The notes under the pieces were generated by a model. That model searched no databases. It was not told where the DNA came from and was given only the letters and a program-made list of their open reading frames with translations. Of a DNA stretch of 64,000 bases, positions 50,668 to 57,395 are shown piece after piece; positions within the stretch are counted from its first letter, which is position 1; each line of letters opens with the position of its first letter. This stretch comes from an uncultured Collinsella sp. (GTDB lineage Bacteria > Actinomycetota > Coriobacteriia > Coriobacteriales > Coriobacteriaceae): contig CAKUGF010000009.1 of NCBI GenBank assembly GCA_934654585.1, positions 1 through 64,000 of the forward strand. Direction: 5' to 3'. Position numbers and translations under genes: made by a program.

Positions 50668-51588
50668 ATGCGTATTGTGTTTATGGGTACGCCCGATTTT
50701 GCGGTGCCTTCTTTGACTTCGCTTGTTGAAGCTGGGAATGAGATTGCGCTGGTTATTACTCGTCCTGATGCTGTTCGTGGGCGTGGTAAGAAGCTTGTGC
50801 CGTCTCCTGTTAAGGCCAAGGCGCTGGAGCTGGGCTTGCCGGTTATTGAGGCTAATCGTATGACGCCTGAGGTTGTTGAGGCACTTCAGGCTGCTCGAGC
50901 CGATATTTTCTGCGTAGCTGCCTATGGCTGTATTTTGCCTGATGAGGTGCTGCATATGGCGCCGCTGGGTATTGTGAATGTTCATGCGTCCTTGCTGCCG
51001 CGTTGGCGTGGTGCTGCTCCTATTCAGCGTGCCATTCTTGCTGGTGATGAGGTTGCTGGCGTTTCCATTATGCGCATTGGGCATGGCGTGGATACGGGCG
51101 CTTATTGTGCTCAGACTTCCACGTCGGTTGCCGGTAAGCATGCCGAGGCGCTCACGATGGAGCTTGGTGAGCTTGGTGGCAAATTGCTTGCCGATACGCT
51201 TCCCTCTCTTGCCGATGGCTCGGCTGTTTGGATCGAGCAGGATGAGTCGCTTGTCACCCATGCTGCCAAGATCTCCAAGCAGGAGATGCGTCTGAATCCG
51301 CAGATGGCGGCGCTTGATTGCGTGCGCCATGTGCTGGCTTCGTCCGATACGGCGCCTGCTCGTTGTGTGATCGCCGGCAAGACCGTGCGTGTGCTCGATG
51401 CTGCTCCGGCCGATGTGTCGCTTGGCGAGGGTGCCGTTGTCGTTAAAGCCAAGCGCGTTTACCTGGGTCTTTCCGATGGTGCGGTTGAGCTGCTCGAGGT
51501 TAAGCCCGACGGTAAGCGTGCCATGGCTGCTTCTGCCTGGGCTGCTGGCCTGCAAGGCGCCGACCTTACGTGGGGTGTTTTGTCATGA
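50668..51588 (+). CDS. fmt: Methionyl-tRNA formyltransferase
   Basis: Formylates Met-tRNA for initiation. 306 residues: MRIVFMGTPDFAVPSL, RPDAVRGRG, CVAAYGCILP, NVHASLLPRWRGAAPIQRAIL (catalytic SLLPRWRG), then the C-terminal anticodon domain. GAGAGGAGA precedes the ATG. The first two-thirds use T-ending codons far more than neighbouring genes. The stop overlaps the rsmB start (ATGA). Its partner def lies 330 bases upstream. Confidence 0.96.
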   Translation: MRIVFMGTPDFAVPSLTSLVEAGNEIALVITRPDAVRGRGKKLVPSPVKAKALELGLPVIEANRMTPEVVEALQAARADIFCVAAYGCILPDEVLHMAPLGIVNVHASLLPRWRGAAPIQRAILAGDEVAGVSIMRIGHGVDTGAYCAQTSTSVAGKHAEALTMELGELGGKLLADTLPSLADGSAVWIEQDESLVTHAAKISKQEMRLNPQMAALDCVRHVLASSDTAPARCVIAGKTVRVLDAAPADVSLGEGAVVVKAKRVYLGLSDGAVELLEVKPDGKRAMAASAWAAGLQGADLTWGVLS

Positions 51589-52985
51589 GCAAGCTGTCTC
51601 CCGCGCGCAAGCTTGCGCTCGATGTGCTGATGGAGGCCGATCGTCGCGGCATGTATGCGCGCGACGTACTGTCCTCCCGTGCTTCGGCTAAGGCCATTGA
51701 CCAGCGCGATTCCGCTTTTGCCGCTCGTTTGGCGTTGGGTGTTGCTGCCACTCAAGGCGTTTTGGACGAGTTGCTCGACCAGTTTCTGGATAAGCCCAAA
51801 AAGGTCGCACCGCGTGTTCGCATGGCGCTTCGCATCTCTGCCTTTGAGATGCTCTATCTGCATACGCCGGGCCGCGTTGCCGTGAGCCAGGGTGTTGAGC
51901 TGGTGCGCAGCGGTGCTAAGTCCGCGGCCGGCTTGGCCAACGCCGTGCTGCACAAGGTTGCGGACAATGTTGAGGATTTTGCCACGGCGTCCGACGTGGA
52001 TGAGTCCGAGCGCCGCCTGGTGCGCCTGTCGCGCTTGATGGGTCTGCCGCGTTGGCTGTGCGCTCGCATTATGGCTTCGTTCGACACGCCCGAGGGTGCA
52101 CTCAACTTTGCCGGCAACTTGGCGCCTGCGCCGCTCGCCCTGCACGAGAATGCTTTTGCGACCAAGCCCGACCCGTATATTTCGCAGCTTGTGGCACCCG
52201 TGTTCCCGGGCTGCCATGCGCCGGTCGATGCGCAGGTGACGGTTGCGTCGGGCGTGTTTGAGCGCGCGGCCGCCGTGGCCTCGGACCTGAACGCCCAGCT
52301 CATCGCCACTGCCGCGACCCGCCCCGGGCGCTGCCTGGAGATTGGCGCCGGTCGTGGCACCAAGACCTACGTGATGATGTGCCAGGCCAAACGTGCCGAC
52401 TATGAGCGTCAACATACGGCACTCGATCTGCACGATCGCAAGTGCGACCAGAACCTTGCACGCCTGCGTAAGGCGGGTATCCCGGGCGTCCGTACGGTCT
52501 CGGGCGATGCCTGCGAGCTCAATGAGGTGCTCACGTCCTTTGACGCCATGCTCGGCGAGCCCGCTATGTTCGATACAGTGTTTATCGATGCGCCGTGCTC
52601 GGGAACGGGCACCATGCGCCGTCACCCCGAGATTCCGTGGCGCCTGACCGAGAATGACGTGACGACCGAGCTGCCCAAGCTGCAGCTGACGATGCTCAAA
52701 GAGGCGGCTGCGCGCGTGGCTGCCGGCGGCGAGCTCATCTATGCGACGTGCTCGGTCTTTGACGAAGAGAATACGCAGGTCGTTGATGCCTTCCTGACTT
52801 CACCCGAGGGCGCGGGCTTTGCTGTTGCGCCACTCTCCGAAGCCCAGATTCTACAGCTCCCCGATTTCTCTCAGGCCAAGAAGCTCGTCACCCTGCGCCA
52901 AAACGACCGAGGCCTCTTCCAAAGTGTCCCCATCAACGCCGACTCCTACGACGGCCACTTCTGCGCCAGACTAGTCCGCAAGTAA
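51585..52985 (+). CDS. rsmB: 16S rRNA (cytosine-C5)-methyltransferase RsmB
   Basis: Methylates C967 of 16S rRNA (E. coli numbering). 466 residues: an N-terminal NusB-like RNA-binding domain (RKLALDVLMEADRRGMYARDVL, FAARLALGVAATQGVLDELL), then a SAM-dependent fold with EIGAGRGTKT, FIDAPCSGTGTMRRHPE and the second catalytic cysteine in YATCSVF. Overlaps fmt by four bases. It ends the def-fmt-rsmB group. Confidence 0.93.
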   Translation: MSKLSPARKLALDVLMEADRRGMYARDVLSSRASAKAIDQRDSAFAARLALGVAATQGVLDELLDQFLDKPKKVAPRVRMALRISAFEMLYLHTPGRVAVSQGVELVRSGAKSAAGLANAVLHKVADNVEDFATASDVDESERRLVRLSRLMGLPRWLCARIMASFDTPEGALNFAGNLAPAPLALHENAFATKPDPYISQLVAPVFPGCHAPVDAQVTVASGVFERAAAVASDLNAQLIATAATRPGRCLEIGAGRGTKTYVMMCQAKRADYERQHTALDLHDRKCDQNLARLRKAGIPGVRTVSGDACELNEVLTSFDAMLGEPAMFDTVFIDAPCSGTGTMRRHPEIPWRLTENDVTTELPKLQLTMLKEAAARVAAGGELIYATCSVFDEENTQVVDAFLTSPEGAGFAVAPLSEAQILQLPDFSQAKKLVTLRQNDRGLFQSVPINADSYDGHFCARLVRK

Positions 52986-52990
52986 CTGCT

Positions 52991-53058
52991 AAGTTGCGGT
53001 GAAATAGGGATTGAATATTGGCATCTACCCGCCAAACAGTCCTTATTTCACCGCAACT
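52991..53058. repeat. P1 palindrome, copy 3
   Basis: AAGTTGCGGTGAAATAGGGATTG pairs with CAGTCCTTATTTCACCGCAACT; two positions differ from the other copies and both keep G-U pairs. It starts eight bases after the rsmB stop. Confidence 0.86.
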
Positions 53059-53104
53059 CGGGTGGTCATGCGAGCGGAGATCGCAAAAGCGGTTAAGAGT
53101 AGTA

Positions 53105-53277
53105 AAAATAGCCCCGTCTCATACTTGCTGTTATTAAAAGTAGGGCGGATTACGGGGCTGGGTATGAACTTCTCGACCACGGCGAAATTGCAGATAATAA
53201 ACCCGCAGGTAGATGGCTTGTTGAAATTTGCAATTTGTCGGAATGGATACAGGTTTTCAATTCAGCCCCGTATTCCG
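53105..53277. repeat. Decayed nested palindromes (P7 half, CGGATTACGGGGCTG arms)
   Basis: The P7-like half AAAATAGCCCCGTCTCA is followed by the pair CGGATTACGGGGCTG / CAGCCCCGTATTCCG, 102 bases apart, with GAAATTGCA and TGCAAATTTC-type arms nested between them. An open frame of 90 codons crosses it but follows no coding pattern. The 480-base gap between rsmB and the FmdB-type gene is made of this and two P1 copies. Confidence 0.6.
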
Positions 53278-53332
53278 GCATAGTTTTGAAATGTTACAAA
53301 CTTAGCATCAGCCAGAAATCCGATTTATAAAA

Positions 53333-53399
53333 AAGTTGCGGTGGAATAGTTCCTGTTTGACCGCCGGATGGGCATTCAGGAACTATTTCACCGCAAGTT
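53333..53399. repeat. P1 palindrome, copy 4 (compensated variant)
   Basis: AAGTTGCGGTGGAATAGTTCCTG pairs with CAGGAACTATTTCACCGCAAGTT. GGGACTG / CAGTCCC of the family is changed on both sides to GTTCCTG / CAGGAAC, keeping the stem. Confidence 0.86.
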
Positions 53400-53403
53400 A
53401 CGA

Positions 53404-53444
53404 GGGCGGCCCTGCGACTGGTGTTGTCGCAGGGCCGCCCTTTG
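53404..53444 (+). terminator. Perfect 15-bp hairpin downstream of the FmdB-type gene
   Basis: GGGCGGCCCTGCGAC / GTCGCAGGGCCGCCC with a seven-base loop. The T run is short on both sides (TTTGTG on plus), so its direction is unclear; it ends the minus-strand gene by position. Confidence 0.55.
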
Positions 53445-53466
53445 TGCGTTTTGCTTTAGCCGGCTG

Positions 53467-53703
53467 CTAGTGGCTATGCGGGCAGTTGGCGCAGCAGCCG
53501 CTGGTGGCGCTGGTGCTGGAACCGCCGCTGCGCTGGTCGGTGTTGTAGAATCCGCTGCCCTCAAACTTGATGCCGCTGGCCGAGAACGTCTTGGCGGCCG
53601 GAGCGCCGCAGCTCGGGCACACGACCTCGGGGGTCTCGGACATGGGATGCTCAACCTCAAACACGTTGCCGCAGCTCGAGCACTTGTAATCGTAGCGCGC
53701 CAT
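53467..53703 (-). CDS. FmdB family zinc-ribbon protein
   Basis: 78-residue protein. The family signature is complete: MARYDYKCSSCGNVFEV with the first CxxC and VVCPSCGAPA with the second, so it binds zinc. The tail (FYNTDQRSGG) continues into a Ser/Thr stretch and ends CCANCPHSH, a further Cys/His cluster often seen in this family. AAGGAAG is placed well before the ATG. FmdB was first described as a regulator of formamidase in Methylophilus, but the function in most bacteria is unknown. Confidence 0.9.
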   Translation of the reverse strand: MARYDYKCSSCGNVFEVEHPMSETPEVVCPSCGAPAAKTFSASGIKFEGSGFYNTDQRSGGSSTSATSGCCANCPHSH

Positions 53704-53791
53704 AATACTTCCTTTTCAGCACAAAGCGGGCAGATCGCTCTGCCCGCATAAATTCAAACGTCTGTAACTGTACCCTATATCGGGGGTTTTA

Positions 53792-56700
53792 TCACGCTTC
53801 GCCCCAGAATCTATGGGTGTTGCGCAGGAGCTGTGCAGTTTTCTCCTCGGCATCCTCGATGTCCGCCTCGTCAGCCTGCCAGGTCCAGTTGCCCGTAGCG
53901 ACACCCGGCACGTTCATGCGGGCATCGTCGTCCAGCCCCAGCACATCCTGCAGCGGCATCATCACGAGGGGAGCGTCGCTTGCCAGCGCGTCGCCCATCA
54001 GTTTGGCTGCGCATTCAACACCGCTCGGCTCGTTGCCGCCCGCAAAGGAGCGCGTGCACCAACCGGCGAGCGTCGACGTGTCGTGGGTCGAGGTGTACAG
54101 AATCTTGCCGGGCGTGGGATGAATCCCGTTACGCACGTCGTAATCGCTAAACTCCAGCACGTCCATGCCGGGGAAGCCGCAGGTCGAGGCCATCGCGCGA
54201 ACGCCGGGCGTCAAATAGCCCAGATCCTCGGCGATAAAGTTGAGCGGACCCAGCTCGTCGTAGGCAGTCTGGAACAGATCCTTGCCCGGGCCTGCCAGCC
54301 AGCGGCCGTCGGCGCAGGCCTTGCCCGCGGGAATGCTGAAGTAGCTGTGGAAGCCCAGGAAGTGGTCCAGGCGCACGCGGTCGTAGAGCGAGAACGCTCG
54401 ACGCAGGCGATCCATCCACCAGCGGTAGCCGGTCTCCTTCATGTGGCCCCAACGGAAGGTCGGGTTGCCCCACACCTGGCCCTCAGGTGCAAAGTTGTCG
54501 GGCGGCGCGCCGGAAATCTCAATCGCCTTGCCGGTATCCGACAGCCAGAAGTTCTCGGGCTCGCTCCATGCGTCGGCCGAATCGTCCGAGACGTACATCG
54601 GAATGTCGCCGATAACCTCGATTCCCTTCTTGTGCGCGTAGTTCATAAGCTCGCACCAAGCCAGGTCGAAGCGATACTGCATGTACGCCTGCAGCTCCGC
54701 CTCGTCGTGGAAACGTTTGTCGTCGATCAGATGCTCGCTGTAGCGCGCGACGTCGGCCGGCCAATCGTGGCGCGACTCGCCCTCAAAGTGCTTTTTGACG
54801 GCCATGTAGACGCAGTACTTCTCGAGCCAGTCGGCATTGCGATGTTTAAACGCGGTGTAGAGCGGATCGGCATCCTCGCCGCCGCGGGACTTCCAGGTCT
54901 TAAAGTCGGCCGCCAGCTCCTCGTGGCTCTCGGGCAGCAGGTCAATGTTGCCCGCAAAGGCCGAAGGGCCAGCGTAAGGGGAGCGGAAGAAGTCTGTCGG
55001 GTTGACGGGCAGGACCTGCCAGTAGCGCATGCCCATGGCGGCCAGATGGTCGATAAAGCGACGCGTGGGCGCGCCAATCGTGCCGGGCTTGCCGTCGTCG
55101 GTCGGCACCGACGTGATGTGGCACACGACACCCGCGCCGTGGTCGAGCGGCTCCTGCAGGCGCTGCTCGGCGTGGTGATAGATAATCGACGAACCCAGCG
55201 GATACAGGTCAAGCGTTACCGTGCCGTTGTGAATCTCGCACTCGTGGCCGCTGATCACGTCTGTCGCGCATTCGCCGAGCGCCGGAATCGTCACGCGGTG
55301 CGAATTGCGCAGGCTGCGGTTGATGATGACGGTCGCGGACTCGCCGTCCTTGCCCGTGCGGCTGTACGCCAGCACCTCGTCATTGAGCGCGAAGGCTTTG
55401 ATCTCGCCGTCGATCATAAACGGCAGGGCGCGGCGCACGGCCGAGGCATTCTTGACGATCGCGAGCGTGTCGAAGTCGTGCAGGTCTTCCTTGGTCGGCA
55501 GGGTGCGACGGTTGCCCGGGTCGGTGAGACCCTCTAGGCCGTACTCGTCGCCGTAGTAAATCGAAGGTACGCCGGGGAAGGTCATCTGCATGAGCGTCGC
55601 GAGCCAAAAGCGGCTCTTGGCCAGGCCCATCGCGCCTTCGTCCAGGCGCCATTTGCTGCGCTCACTTTCGGGCAGCTGAGACTCGTCGGGACCGCCGCCA
55701 AGCACCGAGATGATACGCGGGCGATCGTGGCTCGACAGCAGATTGAGCGCGCAGGACAATGCCTCGCTCGGGTAGTTCTCGCGCAGGGTCTCGATATCCT
55801 CGGCTGCCTGGTAGGCGTTCTTGTAGCCCATCAAAAAGCCGATGACCATGTCGCGGAAGGGGTAATCCATGGCGGAGTCGAGCTCGGAGCCCTGCAGATA
55901 GCGGCGCAGATGGCCATAGCTAACCTTGTTGGAGGCGTCCTCCCAGACTTCGCCGAGCAGTAGCGCATCGGGCTTTTCGGCGAGCACGGCCTTCTTGATC
56001 TCGGCCAGGAAGTCGTCAGAAAGCTCGTCGGCTACGTCCAGACGCCAACCATGGGCACCGGCGCGCAGCCATTTACGAATCACGCCATCCTTGCCCAGGA
56101 GCCTCTCGCGCACCAGCTCGGAATTCTCGTTGATGGCGGGCATGTTGCCCACACCCCACCAGCAATCGTACGAGCCGTCCTCGTGGAAGGTAAACGCGTC
56201 GCGCCACGGCGAATCCTCGCTCTGCCACGCGCCAACGCCGGGATAGTTGCCATAGCGGTTGAAGTAGATCGAGTCGTCGCCCGTGTGGTTGAAGACGCCG
56301 TCCAAGATGATGGAAATGCCCAGCTTCTCGGCCGCCTGGCACAGCTCGCTAAAGTCCTGCTCGGTGCCCAGAATCGGGTCGATCTTGGTGTAATCGGCGG
56401 TGTCGTAGCGGTGGTTGCTCGTCGCCTCAAAGATGGGGTTGAGGTAGATGGCCGTAAAGCCCAGCTCGGCGATGCGGGGCAGGTCTTCCTGGATGCCCTT
56501 GAGCGAGCCGCCGTAGAAGTCCCAGGTCTTAATGGAGCCGTCCTCGGCGCGCTCGTACACGGGCGGCTCGTTCCAATCCTCGACCATGCGGCGCTGAATG
56601 CCCTTGCGCGACTTTTCGACTTCGGCCAGCGTGCGCTCACGCCAGTGCTCGTCACGGGCGTAGCGGTCGGGGAAGATCTGGTAGACCATGCCGCGTTCGT

Positions 56701-57088
56701 ACCACTCGGGTCGAACTTCTCGGTGCTTGTAGACGGTAATCTGGAAAGACGGCACCTCGGCGTAGTCGTAGGTTACGCCCTCGCCGCCGGTGCGACCCTG
56801 CGGTGCGCCCAAGCGAACCTCGGGCTGGCCCTCGATATTGCATATAAAGCTGTACCAGACAAGACACGGCTCGGGGCATGGAAGCTCGCCGGTAAAGATG
56901 CCGTCACCCTCGTGCTCCATGGGGATGAGGGTCTCGCCGACGCCGTCGACCCAGGTACGCAGGGTGAGCGATGCCTGATTGGGGTCGGCATCCTCCAGAA
57001 TCACCGAGAGCGAAACGGAGGTTCCAGTGGTCACAGCGCCAAACGGAGCGCGAAACTGCGGCAGACGGCTGTTGTGAATCAATCTCAT
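53792..57088 (-). CDS. Fusion of a GH13 alpha-glucan hydrolase and a GH77 4-alpha-glucanotransferase
   Basis: 1098-residue two-enzyme protein. Residues about 1-125 form a beta-rich N domain of the CBM34 type seen in neopullulanases. The GH13 barrel has YQIFPDRYARD, the nucleophile Asp in WRLDVADE (about 349), the acid Glu in LLGEVWED (about 381) and the transition-state Asp in LLSSHDRPR (about 452). From about 645 to the end is a GH77 amylomaltase (MalQ): Asp in RLDHFLGF (about 907), Glu in IAEDLGYL (about 955) and Asp in STHDTSTL (about 1003). All six catalytic residues are present. No signal peptide, so both act on cytoplasmic glycogen or maltodextrin. No clear ribosome-binding site precedes the ATG. 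First of the glycogen cluster at its downstream end. Confidence 0.9.
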   Translation of the reverse strand: MRLIHNSRLPQFRAPFGAVTTGTSVSLSVILEDADPNQASLTLRTWVDGVGETLIPMEHEGDGIFTGELPCPEPCLVWYSFICNIEGQPEVRLGAPQGRTGGEGVTYDYAEVPSFQITVYKHREVRPEWYERGMVYQIFPDRYARDEHWRERTLAEVEKSRKGIQRRMVEDWNEPPVYERAEDGSIKTWDFYGGSLKGIQEDLPRIAELGFTAIYLNPIFEATSNHRYDTADYTKIDPILGTEQDFSELCQAAEKLGISIILDGVFNHTGDDSIYFNRYGNYPGVGAWQSEDSPWRDAFTFHEDGSYDCWWGVGNMPAINENSELVRERLLGKDGVIRKWLRAGAHGWRLDVADELSDDFLAEIKKAVLAEKPDALLLGEVWEDASNKVSYGHLRRYLQGSELDSAMDYPFRDMVIGFLMGYKNAYQAAEDIETLRENYPSEALSCALNLLSSHDRPRIISVLGGGPDESQLPESERSKWRLDEGAMGLAKSRFWLATLMQMTFPGVPSIYYGDEYGLEGLTDPGNRRTLPTKEDLHDFDTLAIVKNASAVRRALPFMIDGEIKAFALNDEVLAYSRTGKDGESATVIINRSLRNSHRVTIPALGECATDVISGHECEIHNGTVTLDLYPLGSSIIYHHAEQRLQEPLDHGAGVVCHITSVPTDDGKPGTIGAPTRRFIDHLAAMGMRYWQVLPVNPTDFFRSPYAGPSAFAGNIDLLPESHEELAADFKTWKSRGGEDADPLYTAFKHRNADWLEKYCVYMAVKKHFEGESRHDWPADVARYSEHLIDDKRFHDEAELQAYMQYRFDLAWCELMNYAHKKGIEVIGDIPMYVSDDSADAWSEPENFWLSDTGKAIEISGAPPDNFAPEGQVWGNPTFRWGHMKETGYRWWMDRLRRAFSLYDRVRLDHFLGFHSYFSIPAGKACADGRWLAGPGKDLFQTAYDELGPLNFIAEDLGYLTPGVRAMASTCGFPGMDVLEFSDYDVRNGIHPTPGKILYTSTHDTSTLAGWCTRSFAGGNEPSGVECAAKLMGDALASDAPLVMMPLQDVLGLDDDARMNVPGVATGNWTWQADEADIEDAEEKTAQLLRNTHRFWGEA

Positions 57089-57235
57089 AGTACGGTCCAG
57101 TTCTATACAGTCATGGCCAACGGGCCATGGGCTTAACGCACAGTACTTAAGTATATCGTTGCACTTTAGTTGTATAAACCACAGCCGTTCACTATCGGCG
57201 AACGGTTGTGCTAGAAAATCGTTTTACCAACCTAG

Positions 57236-57330
57236 GTAGATTTTTGGGACATGCCTTAAAATCTACCTTTTGACTTGGCGGCTTACCGCGTCATAAAAGG
57301 TAGATTTTAAGGCATGTCCCAAAAATCTAC
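57236..57330. repeat. P6 double palindrome (GTAGATTTTTGGGACATGCC arms)
   Basis: Arms of 39 and 41 bases pair almost perfectly (one two-base insertion), and each arm is itself a hairpin of GTAGATTTT / AAAATCTAC. The right half is 31/32 identical to the element at 19129. It lies between the GH13-GH77 gene and glgA in a 307-base gap that has no gene. Confidence 0.88.
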
Positions 57331-57336
57331 TGGGAA

Positions 57337-57360
57337 GGGGGCGCCGGCTGGGGCGCCCCC
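57337..57360 (-). terminator. Terminator-like hairpin after glgA
   Basis: Perfect 9-bp GGGGGCGCC / GGCGCCCCC stem with a six-base loop, 36 bases after the glgA stop. The tail is only TTCCC on the minus strand. Confidence 0.6.
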
Positions 57361-57395
57361 TTGTTTGTTGAGGATTGAGTTTTTGATCGTCCGAA

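Noticed and set aside
53011-53283. 90-codon open frame after rsmB
   Set aside because: It begins inside a P1 palindrome and runs through decayed nested repeats, with no ribosome-binding site and no coding-like codon use.
57337-57395. glgA frame extended by a frameshift in its low-complexity tail
   Set aside because: The tail stays in one frame to a clean TAA with consistent Lys/Ala/Thr repeats, so no frameshift needs to be assumed.
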